DNA from: Ectocarpus siliculosus
Lineage: Eukaryota > Sar > Phaeophyceae > Ectocarpales > Ectocarpaceae
Reading direction: 5' to 3'
Length of the DNA: 64,000 nt
NCBI GenBank assembly: GCA_000310025.1
Contig: FN649741.1
Span: forward strand, 3,781,881 to 3,845,880
The notes below the pieces were generated by a model, which saw only the letters and a program-made list of their open reading frames with translations, was not told where the DNA came from and did not search any database. This document shows positions 10,301 through 25,300 of the stretch, piece by piece (the stretch's first letter is position 1; every line of letters starts with the position of its first letter). Made by a program: the position numbers and the translations under genes.

Positions 10301-13300
10301 TGTTCTTTCATCAAAACGAAGATTTGTACACTATTGCTACAACCTCGTGTATCCGGCCAGAACAAAAGAATGTATATGTTTGGAGAAGACTTCCAAAATG
10401 GGTTCGTATGTTTGGGTACTTTCCTTGCCATGTTGTCGGTTGCTCGACTTTTAGTTCTGGGGATCGTTTCCTTCGTCCGTGGTCATTGCAGAACATTCTC
10501 TTGTTCGTAAACGTTTGGACTCACATACCCCATGACCACGACAGCTAATTCCTTGGTTTCAAAGACGAACAAATCATGGCCTTGGACAGAGGTCGACGAC
10601 GGCAACAACACAAACAACAACAAGGGAGAGGCTCCAAGGTGCCGCGCGACTTCTTTAGGTGAATGAGAATCGACTAATGCTGAGCAACACTGGCTTGGTA
10701 AGAAACACAGTGTTGCTTACCCTAAACGTTCCGGCGATCTCTTGAAGCTGGCGTTGGCGTAGCTCCAGCTGTTGCTCGAGATGAGGAGGCTCCATTTGCT
10801 GGGGATTTCGGAGAAACGGAATTTCAGCGCCCATAGTGTTAGTGTGGAAAAACAAAAAAAAATCTTCTCCACATCGTAGTCAGGGAATACATTCTACCTT
10901 CCAAAGCTACCGCTTACCATGAATGCTCAGTGACAACTGTGCATTACTCTGCAACCCTTCGCTGCGCGCCACATCTTGTTGACTGCTGCATGCTAAAGTA
11001 GGCGAAAACTTTTGTCTCAACCTGTATGATCGACGTCTCCATCTGTTGCTGACGCCCGGCGAAGTCATCGTCGACGTCGGCTGCTGCATCGGCCCTCTCT
11101 TCGTCGGTGGCGTTCATCTGAGCATACGACGATGTTTTTATTGTCATCGTTTCGACCGCTGTGAGAAATATTCTACTAGAACACTTAAAAGGCTCATCAT
11201 TTTCTCCCCACCCGCCACTGTATGTCCTCTGAGTGACATACGAGAAGCTGTCGGAAAAGTTTCATATCAATTCGTTGTGCCTGGCCTCTCGTGCAAAGGC
11301 GTGCGGAGCGTGTGTGCGATTGTGGCTGTACCCCGACTCTGAAGAACCCGCCTCCAACACCCAAGAGTGAGGTACTTCTTTGTGCCCATTTGTCCCTTTC
11401 GTGTGTCTTTCGACCTACTCCGTAATGTTTTCACGAAGACGGCAACCCCATCCTCTGCCGGAAAGTTGATCCACACTGCGCGAGCGTCAGACAGTGGATC
11501 AGGCGAAGTTCCCGTGTGTCCAGCTCACCTTGGCTAACCGTTGCATGGCCTCTGCGCGTGCTGTATTCTTCTCGACAAGAAGCTCGCCCAAAGAGGTGGC
11601 CAACCTGGATGCCCGTTGTTTGTACTGGAAGATAAGAGCAAGGACATACATGCAGAATTTGGAATGTACGGGCATGAGGCGAGTTTCGTTAAGTCATTTG
11701 GACCAAGAGAACGTCCGTCTTATTGACAACGTCCAAGCGCCACACGTGCAGAGAAATAAGAATGCAGTGACTCGTGGTTGCTTTCTTGGACAGCCGAAAA
11801 GAGCTTGTGTTCCCATGGTGAACATTCACTAGAGCGAATACAGTTGAACGGTAACGAAAGTCGGCACCTTGTTTGTCGCACCCCGTTTCGTCAGCAGTAA
11901 GGTCACAAGGGTAGGTCGACCCGAGAGCTGTGGGTCTTCTCTCTGCACACCCAGATATCGTAGGGCGCTTCAAAAGCGAAGATCTTACTGCTACCCGTTT
12001 TATTTTCTATGGCAGGGCGTCGCGCGGGTGTCTCATTAAAGAGATAGGGGAACGTTGCGATGTTCCCGATGAGCTGCTGCTGGCATCCCACGGAGTTACG
12101 TTCGGTGATGACGATGGTACGGCCGCTTCGTACACCCTCCAGCGGGTGCACAGCGCTTGCTCTCGACGTTCACCATGGACTCCTCGTATGATGAGTCCAT
12201 GGCGAACGCTCAAAAAAGATGCTGCGCACCCGCTGGAGGGTGTACAAAGCGACCGCACCATCGGCATCACCGAACGTAACTCCGTGGGATGCCAAGTCCT
12301 GTTGCGCAATAATTCAAACCTACCGAAGACTGGGGAGGTTCTCCAACTCGCATTTGTCTCATTAAGATAGGGGAACGTTGCGATGTTCCCGATGAGCTGC
12401 TGCTGGCATCCCACGGAGTTACGTTCGGTGATGACGATGGTACGGCCGCTTCGTACACCCTCCATCAGGTGCGCATCACTTGCTCTCGACGTTCACCATG
12501 GACTCCTCGTATGATGAGTCCATGGTGAACACTCAAAAGAGATGCTGCGCATCCGCTGGAGGGTGTACAAAGCGACCGCACCATCGGCATCACCGAACGT
12601 AACTCCGTGGGATGCCAGTCCGTTGCGCAATACTTCAAACCTACCGAAGTACGACTGGGGAAGTTCTCCAACTCGCATTTTGAATGCATGGTACTCTGAT
12701 GTTTCGCACCTGGGTCGTCAGCAACTCGGCAGTTTCCTTGTCGTGTCTGCCCGACATGACGAGCTCCACGCACTGTACGAGTCACCGACGGGCGGCACAC
12801 CATCGAGCAGGTTGATGACGCCACAGCAAGTGCATTTGGCCGGTTGGAAGACAAGAGAAAAACAGATTCGTGAATAGAGGCGTTCAAGGGTCCGAAAGGA
12901 GGGACGAAGGAGGAAGAGAGCATCAACTACCGACCGTACCATGATCCGATAGTCCGTTCCACCAAGCCGCCACCCCGCCCGCCCTGGACCCACCTTCCCG
13001 AGCTTCTTCTCAGGTACGATCCCCGCTTCGAGCACCGACTTCAAAACCCGCGCCTCGCGATCGGATTGCGTCTCTCCAGCTCTAGGCTCCTCCGCCATCG
13101 CCACCATGACAGCCTCGTCCCACGCGATATCACCGGTCCATCCGGGCGCCGCCGCCGCTCTCGCAGCCTCCACTTCTTCCTGCGAACGACAAGAGCAAAC
13201 GCACATGGTGGTAGAGGCTATCAGAGATATAGACTAGTGTTGCAGCAGACAACCGAAATTAGCTTTTCTACCTACCTTCGAGTTCGTGGGTCGTTTCGTG

Positions 13301-16300
13301 GGAAGATGTGGTGGGTTCTGAGAGGGCCGACGCGGTCGTACGAGATGGAGAGTTGGGTTTGGCATGCCGCGAAAACGTATATGTCGACAGCCAGTGTATC
13401 GCTTTTTTCTTGCAAGTCGAGCAACGTGTCCTGCAACTGTCCAGGCCAGGAGGCGAGACCCAGAAGAACGCGATCCTCCAAGTGTGTTTGGTCAAGCCAG
13501 TATGTCAGGAGGTGCAACACCCTTCGTCGCAAAGGCACAACACGAATATCCATTATCGGGGCAGCACTCTTTCTGGCCGTGCGGTCAGCAATGGCGTCAG
13601 GCCGGCACCTTTTGCAGTAGAATATACCTTGTGCTTGGCCAAAAGCCTCTCCTCTTCCACTTTTTGAGCGGCCTCGAGTTCGCGCTTCTTGGCTTCAGCC
13701 TTCGCTTTCTTCTTCGCCAGCCTGAATATCAACACCAAACATCGTACGGCGCGTGGGCAGACGTGGTCAAAGCGGCCGCATCTGTCTCTCCGTTCTCACC
13801 GTGATAGACCCCTTCAAACCCGTCAATTATGTCAACACAACAAGATGGCTTTTCCCCACTCATCGTGTTACACACAAGGTCGTGTTCTTCATTGATGGCA
13901 TAAAACTCCAGCAACCGCTGAGTGGCAATAACGTTGTCGTTTCTTTTCAACTAGACGCCGGAACGTCTCCAACTATAAATGTGTCTTCTTGCCTGTCCAT
14001 GAGCCTAGACTTGCTCGTCGCGGAAGATCCAGCAAGTGCGGCCTTTTCTTTCTCCTCGTTGGCCAGGCTGAGCTCCTGTGTACAGAGCCAGTCGGAATGG
14101 GGTGGCGCTCATTTCCCCAACAACCTACTCTACCCACAAAGACTGGAGCTTGGGATCTGATATGGTTGATTGCGGAGCCCGATACAACGCCAACAATATC
14201 ATCTTACGTGCCATCAACAGCGATGCTAATTCATGAGAGCAAAATAGCACTGAAGAGTGTAGCATTGGTTTCGGGAGCTCGATTCACGCCTCAGTTCCGT
14301 CTGGGCCGTGCCCAAAAGGAATAGGCAACCGAACAAACTGACTCCCATGCACGGTGACCACCATCATAACGACGGACCTTCAGCTTCTGTGCCTTCCGCT
14401 TGAAATCTTCCTGTTCCGCGGCCTCGACCGCTTCTCGCACGGCGTCCGTAGCCGCCGCCCTCGCCGCCGCTGCTGCTGCAAGCTCCGTAGTCCTAGCGGC
14501 TTCCGCCGTGGCTTCTGCCAGGGCCTCTTCTTGATGCCGCCTCTGCGCGTCGGCGCTCTTCTTTATTTCCTCTTCCAGCTGGGGTAGCATCGCGAAAGAT
14601 TGTTTTTTGTCAGCTTTGGCAGAGTGAAGATGGTGGCAGGGTATGAGCGCTACTTCGCGCATTGTTGATAGAGTTCGATTGTTCTATCAGGATTGAAAGG
14701 TCGATGTCTAAACACAAAGTAAGTCGATGCCTTAGCTTTTTGCCCTTCGTTTTGCCACTCGCGAGTTTAGAGAGGAAAATGGGCTGCGCATGCCGTTGCT
14801 TCAGCCAACATATGTTGTGCTATCCTTGCCTGATCGTGGAATCGCTGTCGCTCAGCTCGCTCTTCGTCCTCCAGATTCTTTTGTTCAATCTGCTTCTCCT
14901 GTGGCACGTTTTACAAGTTGTCCAGACAGGGTGTGGAGGTATTTAACAGACGGTGTGGTTTGCCTAATGAGAAGCCGGTTGTTCACCGTTACACCAGAGA
15001 AGAATCTGCCGAGGAGTGCAATAAACTTCTCGCGAGGTTTTGAAGTCGGACTCCAGCCAAAGCTCTAGGGCGAGAACGCGGCAGGCGTGCATGCAAATTT
15101 GACTTGTTGGTGTGCCCATCAAAGGCACAGCTGATGGGCTTCTGCGCACGACATGGTTTACGGTAGAACGATGATTCGTCGAGTCTGGTCGCGTAGGAAT
15201 TCCACTCACCCGCTCAGACAAGGCGGCCTGCTGCATCTCTTCCTCCTTAGCCTTACGCTTCTTGGCCAGCCGATCGCGGAGCTTGGCCTCTCGAGACCGT
15301 TTTTCCTCCTCCATTTGGTGCTCGAGCGCGGCGTGCTGCGCCATGCATCACGGTATTGAACAAAGGAATGGTCGACCAATCTTTAGGTCTTCGGGGTCAA
15401 GTCGGCAGGAGGAGGCAAGGGGCCTGTGGTGGAGTCAACACGCGTACCGTTGGTTCGTGTGCCATAGTCGTAGGCACCACGAAGGGATTCGATCACGCAG
15501 AAGGCATGGGAAGGACCGCGGAGAGGCTTGTGGCCACTTTCCGTACGGTAGGGCTAACGATAAACCCACCACCGCATCTTGAATGGAAACACTACATATT
15601 CTTACGCTCGGATTTCTTTCGCAAAAACTGTGGACGGTTGTGGCCCATCGTCGAATGCGGCTGTCGTGCGACAAACTCGCTCGACACCTCCGGCCGTTCA
15701 CTTATTCTGAAGTAAATTTCCGCGTGCTCAACGCCCTATGCACACTCTTCCCGACAGGAATAACTGGCTCATGGTCAAGCACACCCTACACGAACACATT
15801 AGGACATCCCCTATCCTTCGTAGCCATTGCCAGCATCGCTCCAGAGGCTGTATCACCTGCTCCGCATGTTGTTTCTGGAGCCTCTGAAGACAGCCGACCG
15901 CTTCTTGCTTGGCCAGGTCGGCCGCTTGGGCCGCGGCGATCGCCCTGTCGCGTTCCTCCGCCTCTTCTCTCGTGCGCCTCGCCTTAGCACGAGCGAGGTT
16001 TTCTTCGTGGAGACGCTCCTGTTTTTTATTGTTTGTTTTGTTGGCCCACACCAGACGTTGAGGTATGTATGTGTGACACAGCAATGGCGGTGAGACAATC
16101 TTTGCAATAAAACGCCTCGAGCTATGGGCGATCGCAAGTCAGGGCGTTGTCGATTTCCCATTCAACATTCCAACGAGTACGAAGATTTGAGTGGTTTCAA
16201 CACCGCAATACCAATCCTCAACGCATCAAGGAGTCCACGGCTCGAGAATCACGTCGAGCTTGTTTGTGATAAAAACAGCCCACACATTGGTGGCCGTTCG

Positions 16301-19300
16301 TATGGGATGACGACACAGGGCTACCGTACACTGTGAGGTTCCCTACAGCGACCCGGTGTGAGCTGGACTATCTAAGAACGACACGTACGACATGTTTTCG
16401 GGCCTTATGCAAGGTTGCTCATTTGTCTCTCCTGTGAGCCTCCAGAAACCAGTCGAGACAAGAACTTACCCTTTCTCTCGCAAGGTGGTTTTCGAGCCTG
16501 GCCACTTCTCTCTGCTCTTCCTCTTCCATGATCCGCCTCGCCTCCTGCGATACGCAAAGCAAGCCAATGTTATCGCGTTGGCCGAGCCGGGACCGAAAGC
16601 CGAAGGATGATTGCAGGTTCATGATACCGAACAGTGTCTGAACTTGCTGATATCGTCAATTTTCACAGCTACAGAAAAAACAACGACAGCAATAGCTGCG
16701 CCAGCACCGGCACCAGCACCAGCGGCAGCATGCGCAACAATAACGACGTAAGAACGAAACGGCAACGACGGTGCTCCGGGCAGTCTGCTCGCATAGGAGA
16801 AAAACTTCGGAAGACGAGAAATACCTTGACAGCCTCGGCATCGGCGCTCTCCCTGGTGAGCTGTTTCTCGCGTTCCTTGCGCTTCTTGGCAAGCCTATCT
16901 TTGAGCTTGTTCCCCTGGGTAATCTGGCGTAATAGAAGATCGATCCGGCCGAGTATCAGAGTACAATGTCGTCGACAAAAATGTGGGGAAAATAACAGAT
17001 TTGGCGGCTGGAACTATTTGGTAGGATCAGGTGCTTCCCTGCCTACAGCGTGGTTCTCATGCACGAGACTGGTCTCTTGGGTCGTGTGGGAAACGAACGG
17101 TGTCAACAAATCCCTAGGGTATTTGATAGCATTCGCTTGGTTAGTCCTCAAAACTGACTAGATAGGAAAGTTTGATCATGAGAACGAACGGAAGATTCGG
17201 AACTAAAGTTGAAACCTAGAACATGATGAGCGCTCGTCGTTGCTGAGGCGCGGTTGGTGCTACTTCGCCCGTTCGCATTAAACTTGGATTTGGACAGCCA
17301 ATCTTACCCTTGCCGCCGCCAGTTGCATGTCGAGTTCCTTGGTAGACTCCTCATGCTCCTCCCTGGCGAGCTTTGCCCTCTTCTCAGCCTCGTCGATCGC
17401 ATTTTTGGCCGACATCCGGACGGCATGCTCGGCTCTGCGCACATCATGTCGTGCATCAACATGATGTCAAACCATCGGATCACCTCCAACCATCAATTTC
17501 TAGCCCTTTTACATTCTCCAACAATAAGTAACGAAGCTGTCTACGAAGACATTTTCAGAAGAGGTGAAGTTGTGATAGGCACCGCGACAATCAGCGAATC
17601 ACCTTGCTTGTCGTTGCGCATGCACTTCCAGCTCTTGGCATGCTTCCTTGACCAATTCTTCCTCCAACTCCGCCCTAGCTTCAACCCTTTCTTTCTCCAA
17701 GGAAGCAGCCAACTGGTTGGTGTTTATAACGAGATACGCGGTAGGATGGAGTAGATGATACAGACAACCTCAAGACGGGACGGGTAGAGACAAGTACATT
17801 CCACCCGGCAAGATTTCTGCGACCATCGTCCATGTTTGATACCTCGCTTCACGAAGCCGAGAGACAGGAAAATAAAACATGACGCAGCATACCGAAGGAA
17901 GAGACAGAACGCGGGCGGAAACCGGGGGATTGTGTGACGTCAGGCCACACAGTTTTCAGACGTTCCACCGCTGTGAGATTCACTCAGTATCCCGAACCCC
18001 TTAACAAACGATCCTCTATACACCATTTCCCGACACAAAACACATGGAGTACCAGTATTCACCTTCTGCTGAGCTTCGGCGCTTTCTAAAGCAGCGATGG
18101 AGGCGTTCATCTTCTCCTGGCGTCGGCGCTCCAGCCTCTCCGCCAGCGTCCGCTGACGAAGCTTCCGCTTGCTCTCCTGAGCTTCTTCTAGAATCCTCTG
18201 CACAGTGTCAGATTGTTGGTTTGATTTAATTTCGCTCTTGAAAGTTGAGCAAGTGTAGCGTGCAGCCGTGTTAAGCCGCTGTACGTGTTTGTCCCTTGAG
18301 ATTCGTAACGCCATCTACGGAGTATGTTGGATCGATCCGAAGTACTGAACTGCGTGACCAGACTAGCACTGCAGGGGGGTGGTGGAATAAGGTTTGTACG
18401 TCTGAATGCCCGGCTCGCCAGTGACCTGCATGTACTAACTCGAGACAGTTCGTGCGTGCAACATTTCGGCGCTTTGGCATGTTTCGCATTCTGCAGCGTA
18501 TATTAGTATCACGACACGTTGTGTATGAAGTACGTCTCTCTCTCTTGTTGAATTGGACACGTGGAAAGCACTGCCTACACTCCTTCCTCTCCTCCTCGTA
18601 TTCATCCCGAATTTTCACCTGATTCTCTTCGTGCGCCTGACGTATCTTCTGGAGCTCTAGCTCGCCTGCTCGTCTAGAACTTTCGGCCGTCAGTCGGGTG
18701 GCACGAGCCTACAACAAAGAGTTGGGCAAGAGACAGTTTTGGTTGACTGATGAGAATATTTCAGTACAACGAGTGAACCCTAGATTCGAAGGTATTAGAC
18801 GAAGAGCAAGGAAAACGTCGAGCACGGAGCGGGAGAGAGCGCCAGAGACATACGTTGATCGGCGACCTCTGAATGCCTGAAATTGCAGTTTCTCGGCAGC
18901 CTTGTTAGAGGAGAGTTTGCCTGTTCAGATCGAATTTCTTCGCTGTTCACTTACCTCGGCTGCTCGCTTGGCGAGCATCTTCGCTTCAGCCTGCTCAAGA
19001 ATCGCGGCCTCCTGCTCGATGTCCGCCTGTTAGCAGCAAACGCGTGGTTGCCAAGTAGACAGTTTCATGGTGGATTGATGTACAACCTTCCCAGTAAGAT
19101 TCACCAACTAACTTGACAACGGATACATGCCCCGTTGCATTAAACCTCCTGGTGCTCGATACCCAAGGTCAGAGAGCACGAAGCTGGGGGGCGAAACGCT
19201 GCAAGAAGCCGAACGAACGAATGATGTGAGAGTATCCAGCTTGTACGTTATGTTTCTCCACCGCAGCCTAAACAATCTTGACACTTGTTCTTCTTAAGTG

Positions 19301-22300
19301 CAAAGTAATTCGCATGCCATACAAAAGTCGCGTGCGCGGCGGTTAGCGATGGAAAACAACAAGCCGCAAGCGAGTCCAGATTGATCCCCGACTATCTGCG
19401 AACGCAAGTCTGAAAATCACGTGCTTACCTCAACCTGTTTCTGCTCTCTCTCCGCTTCTTGCTCCAGTCGGGCGAGCTCGTCCTGCACCTCGTCATCTTT
19501 CGCCTTGACTTTCTTCAACTCTGCCAGGCGCTTAGCCTTCTTTTCCTATTTCGGCAGAGACAAAGGGGAAAATAACCGATCGATTGTCAAACGAGGTGAT
19601 CAGAAAAACGAACCTCGCAGTAGTCAGGACATGGGGTGCATGCTGAGAGCAAAGGTGCACGTAGGTCATCGGATGCACACGAATTGTATCAGAGGTTGTC
19701 AGCGTTTACCGGGACCGAAGAATCCGCACCTTACCGTTGCAATCCTGTCCACCAGAGCTACGACAATACTCCAGCACAACCAGCTCTGACTGCTACGAAT
19801 CTAGCCATGATGCTATTCCTCGGGCATCTTCATACCCTACCCCATCGTACGGTGAACACTTTGAAGAACTCTGTAAACGTCGATATGTCGGGTATATCTT
19901 GGAAATTACACGTGGATTGAACGGCCCATGCCCCAGTGCAACGATACTTCAGCCTCGCGTTGCTTTACCTGTAGCCTGGCCCCTACGCCTTCCTTGCCTC
20001 GCCGCTGCTTCTCGGCCATTTCAGCGGCAAGCGCGATCATGGCATTCTCGTGGTTCTTGCGGAGGTCGCGCGCTTCTTCCTGCGTCACCTCTAGACTTGT
20101 CTCCGCGGCAAGGGCAGTTTCGCGAGCGGCGTGGATGCGAGCCTCGGCCTCAGTGGCGAGGACCTGTCAATTTTTCCGAAAAAATGCAAGGACGTCATTG
20201 GTAGGAATCAGGGCCGGCGGGCGGGCAGCAAGAGGATCGTTGAGTATACATGAGGTAGGGTTTGGGGAACGAGGGGTACTACGGGTTGTTGAACGGCGTG
20301 CTGCTGTCCCGCAGGTGTGAATTCGTTTGCCGCAAGTTGGAGCAAACGAATCCAGTCATCATTTCGCTCCACTCCTCTAGGAATTACGGTGAACACCGGC
20401 ATCGCCCGTCACGTCCGCCAGCACCGGTAACCGCCATACGGTCCCGTGCCCTCTGCGCCCCTCGCATTTTCCGGTCAAGTGATCGCCGTACGAACAAACA
20501 AAAACTCACATTTTCAAATGTTGAGTTCACAGAAACACCACTCACCGGCGCAGTGATTGTCGTACGAACAACCACGACCTCACTTACTCCCACGCTTCTC
20601 ACGAGCCTAATGCTAAGTTCACACAAAACAACACTCACCGCCTCAAATCGGTTCTCCTCGGCTTCACCAGCGTCTCGAATGGCAGCTACCTCCGCGTGGA
20701 TCTCATCCTTGCTGCGGCGTTGCGCCGTGAGCTCTTTGACGCGCTCGGCGGTGCGCGCGGCGATCCTCTGACGCATACGCGCCCGCCTCGCCCCGGCCTC
20801 CGCTCGGAGAGAATCCTTAAGGAAGTTTTCGCTTTCCTGTAGCAGTGCACAGCAGTCAGAGGATCGATTACACGCGACAAGGTGGGGGGAAACAAGCATA
20901 TATACGAACTCGCCCTGGAAGCTGGCTGTACCTCAGGCAGGCTGACTTTGGGTACACGGCACCTACTCCCATAACTCCCCTAGATACGATTGGATGAGGT
21001 TATTTAGCGGGAAAATCTCCAGGGGTCATCGCGTCACAAATATGTTTGCAGTGGCTGCCGAGCGCCCATTCAACCCTATTCCTACCCTGGCGAACCCTTG
21101 GCGGGAACAAACTAGTCCCAACAGGTGCCCGAGGGTCCCTGTTGCCGTTGCCATTCAGAAAGAGTAACTCATTGGTAGGATGTTGGCCGCAACGACGAAA
21201 AGCAGCACGACGCACCTGGTGCCGAGCGCGCAGCTCGGCGAGCCCGGATTGAGGGTGCTCATCCTCGCCTGACGCTAACGCCGCTGCTTGCTTCTGGCTG
21301 GTGGCCTCGGTGTCCTTCAAACCACTCAGGGCTTGCTCGAGCTGGACGACATCTCTGTGCACGAGAGGAGATTAATTAGGGGAGACGAGGGGAAGTGAAA
21401 GAATTCGTGGACAGTCGGAGATGGGTGCCATGGCCGTGAAGAGGACTCACTGCCCGACGTTTTCATACTGCAAATCCGTGCACATAGACGGCGCAATCGT
21501 TCTGCTGGTTCCATGTTTATGTTAATCCGCTCCTGTGTTGTACCATAACCTGTAGATGCTGCAGCAGTGAAGAGTTGAGGAGTTTTTCAAGAGCAAGCAA
21601 TGTTATAAATTTTGAGACAGGCGTCCACTGTTAGGTTGCCCTTGTGTGTGCTGTAGTTCTTGAGTTGCCGTTATGTTCATGCAGCCCAGGCGGCTTCCCC
21701 TGCACAGGAAACTTGTCATTCTGTGATGATGTTGAATGCGGTTCTTGATTTCAGTTCTTAGCTGGAACACATATACAGGCTCAGCATTTTCCTCGGTTGC
21801 CCCTGAACATACAACATCCAGGCTTTGGTTCAGGCTCCCATTCCCGGTCGTCACCTTTCCGCCTCGAATTCCAGAGTTTGCAACGCTGCAGCCGTCTCTT
21901 CCTCCCCCGCACCGGCGCGGCGGAGGGATTCTTCCTTGGCCGCTTTTCGCTTTCGGAGCCGGCTGGCCAGCGCCGCCCTCTGGTCTCTGCAGTGCTGCTT
22001 CAACTCTTTCTCGAGTGCAGCCTGAAAGAAAGTCGTTGCAAGAACAAAGATGTACATTGACGCATCAACAGCCAGTAATGTTTCACATGTAGGTTAGCGT
22101 GCATCTTCGACAACTGCCCATGACCGCTAACGTGGAGCTACCTGTTCGGAGGAAAAACTAGTTGCCTTGACTCGAGTCGAACAAACGAACCCCGACAGGA
22201 GAGAAGCATTTGTTGGCATACAGCGTCGGAAGGAAAGCATGTACAAGCATCAATCAAGCTCGCTTGAATGTAACCAAGAATGAATACCTACCCCTGATCC

Positions 22301-25300
22301 ACAAACACAACGTCCAGGCGCCGTTCATACCCTCAACTGTCGTAATCGTCTTGCTTGTGTCCAATAGATACGCCTAGGCTCAGTATTTCTCGCATTCGAT
22401 ACGCCGTCATGACATTGCGGTTGTTCCACTCGAACCTGTTCAACACCCCCACCGTCCAGATACCTCACCGATGCTTTGTCCGCTACAGTATCCACTCGCA
22501 GCACGAGCATCACAAAAGCCGAACTGTTGTACCAAGAAGACCATCAACTCGTCGACCCTAAGCAACTCACGGCATCGCGGATGTGTCGTTCGCGGATCCT
22601 GGCAGCTTCTTTCTTCGGAGCAATGCCATCCGTGACAGCGGCGATTTGCGTCGATCGTTCCTCCTCAATTGCAGCGACGCCTTCCGCCTGCAGTATCGCA
22701 TCTTCCTGTGCTGCCTCTTGCGAGTCGTGGGCGTTCACCTTTGTGTGGAAAAGGGATTCAAGAACAAGGCGGAGCGAGTGGGGGGGAGGTGTACTCATAG
22801 TCGTGCATGCCGTAGTCGTTAGACCATTGACCTCGCATCCCTACAAAGCCGGGACGGAGCACGCCGGGTTCTCACCGTCACGGGACCAGGCTCTCACATC
22901 ACCCAGCGCGAAGCGCCGTGAGATATTCGGCGAGTCACATGAAGGGTGCGCTGCATCCTGCTAAGGGTGTTCGGCATCTTGTGCGTACTTCCTTGCGTAC
23001 GGATGACAGCTGCGCATGACTTAGTTTATTTTCTGGTGCTTTCCCTTCCAGAGACAGTTGTAAGCACTGTGTAACTGCCTCGAGGGTGCTTTACCAATTT
23101 AACACAACGTGGTGCGATCATCCCCTTTGCGCGGAGTGAGGGTTCTCGACCCCGCACAACATGATCTACTCAACCATCATTCATGGTTACCGCAAAAAAA
23201 AACAGAGGTAAAAAAAAGACGGCAACCTGGTTGCCGAGTTCACGAAGTGAATTGGCTTGTTTTACAACGTCGTTGCCAAGCGACGAAAATTCAACCTCGA
23301 TGGCAAACACCGGAGGGGGCGGCTTGTTTTACAACGTCGTTGCCAAGCGACGAAAACCCAACCTCGATGGCAAACACCGGGGGGGGGGGCGAAAACCTGG
23401 GGGGCGGAGAGAAAACAATGGAGGTGGACCCATCAGAAACCAGTGTGTCGGGTGGTGGGTCTTGCAGCCAAACCGACCGTGGACCCTCGCCTGCAAGTGG
23501 TCGAGCGGTTTCCCCCCTCCTATCGTCGACTTCGAGAAGCTGGGATTGCACACTGTGAGGTAACAGGACAATATTAGGTTTCAGAACCCGACTTCCAACC
23601 TGCCCCCATACTCTCTTGGCCGTCCCCCCTCCCGCCGAGCGGCCTCTCTCCCCTCTAACAGTAGTACATCTTTCTCCACCCCTGGCTGTGCGATTGTGCC
23701 TTACCTCTGCAAGATCCTTGGCGATCTCTTCTTCGCTTTTCCCTGCCGCACGCATGGCCTCCGCCCTCGCCGCCCTGGCCGCGGCTCGCCTCTGCCCCAG
23801 TCTCGCCGCCACCGCCCGCCGCTTATTCTCGTTCTGCGTTTCCATCGCGGCCATCGCCCTCTCGTGAATCGCTCGCAGAGACTGATTTCTCTCCTCATGA
23901 ACCATCTCTGCTTCTGCGGCTCTCGGTGACGCTCCGTACACTCCTGACGCGGCAGCATGTTCGGCAGAGGTCAGGATGTTCTGGACGGATCGCTCGTACC
24001 CTTCGGCGTCGCTTTGCAAGCGGTTCGCCTCGTCGAGGAGGCTCCGCTCGAGGTTGATGCGCTCGGCCTCCTCGGCGGAGTCGGCGAGGGTGGCGGCCTT
24101 CGCGGCGGCCTGAAGCGACACGGGCTGGGCGGCGGCTACGACAGCGTCGGTGCCCTTGCGCCGAGCAGCAAGACGCTTCTGGAGGTTGGTCTTTTGGCGC
24201 TGCGCATCGACCTGTGGTTGGTTTGGGTCGTTTGTGTTAGCATGTGATCGTCGCACCAATGACGGGCGAGAGAATAGCATGTCGGATAGCATGGTAAAGA
24301 GGGGGAGGGGGGTACAGCATGACGGAATGGTTGGTTAGAAAATAATCAAGTATCGGGGCAGCCACAATAGTGCTACATCTTGCAGGCGCATCTGCCAGAA
24401 TGACCTCGTCACGCGAGTTTGTGTACTGCGTTTGGAGACAACGATCGACACAAAACATGAGTTCAAAATAACCCATTGCCTTAGTTCATGGACCACGCTC
24501 TAGCTCACACGCTAATGGTGCTTCTGCGCTGTTGGCAGCATCCTCGAAACAGGCTCGCTGTGGAATTTTGGTGCTGGCACCATCGGCGCGTTCACAATCT
24601 AGCTTAACCGGGGCGCGATTGTGCCACCGTTGCCGTATACTGTGGTACCTTCATGGCTTCTTGCAGCTGAGCCATCCGGTTGCGGTGTTCTGCGAGAAGA
24701 CGGTCTGCTTCCGCCCGCAGCGAATCCGTTCCGGCTGCCTCCGCCTCCAGGTTCGCCCGACCGATAGCCTCGACACGGTCGTTGCGCAGATCCTCCATCT
24801 TTTTGTTAAGTGTGTGCGTAGTTAAGGCTACATGAGTTGGTAAAAAATAGCGCTTTCGGCACCGGAAATGGATAGAATATGCCCGCCAAATGCGAACATG
24901 TATCGAGGACAACGATATCGTGCTACCCGGCTACAAAACGCTAACGCAGATTGGTGCGGTCAAGACGGGCGATATAGTGCATATGAGATGCGTCCCACCC
25001 ATAGGACATGCTTGGATGATGGAAGAATAGTCACCACCCCGAGTTGACAAGGTGCTCCCACTTGAGTTCGGGAGGGGAAAGCGCCCCAATTGGTCAGCGT
25101 ACGATCACCATCCGTTCAAGAGTGACCGGACCGAGCCGTCCAGTACATCTGAGGCTCGCTTGGTTTGTCTTATTGCTCATCTGTGGCAACGGGGCAGCCG
25201 AAACGTGATCTACACCGGTTTCTCACCAGCTCTTCAATGGCCCTTTCCTCGCCGTCTTCCAGCTCTGTTCTGGCTTTCCTGGCCGCCTCTGAGGCGGAGA

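Noticed and set aside
22775-22964. Shared plus-strand open frame (HAVVVRPLTSHPYKAG) in both dispersed repeat copies
   Set aside because: It is short, has no start inside the repeat and no recognisable domain; its conservation follows from copy similarity.
23291-23700. Continuation of the 169-codon coiled-coil exon as an open frame to 23291
   Set aside because: The extension runs through a good GTAAGG donor into the dispersed repeat and loses coiled-coil composition; it is a chance read-through.
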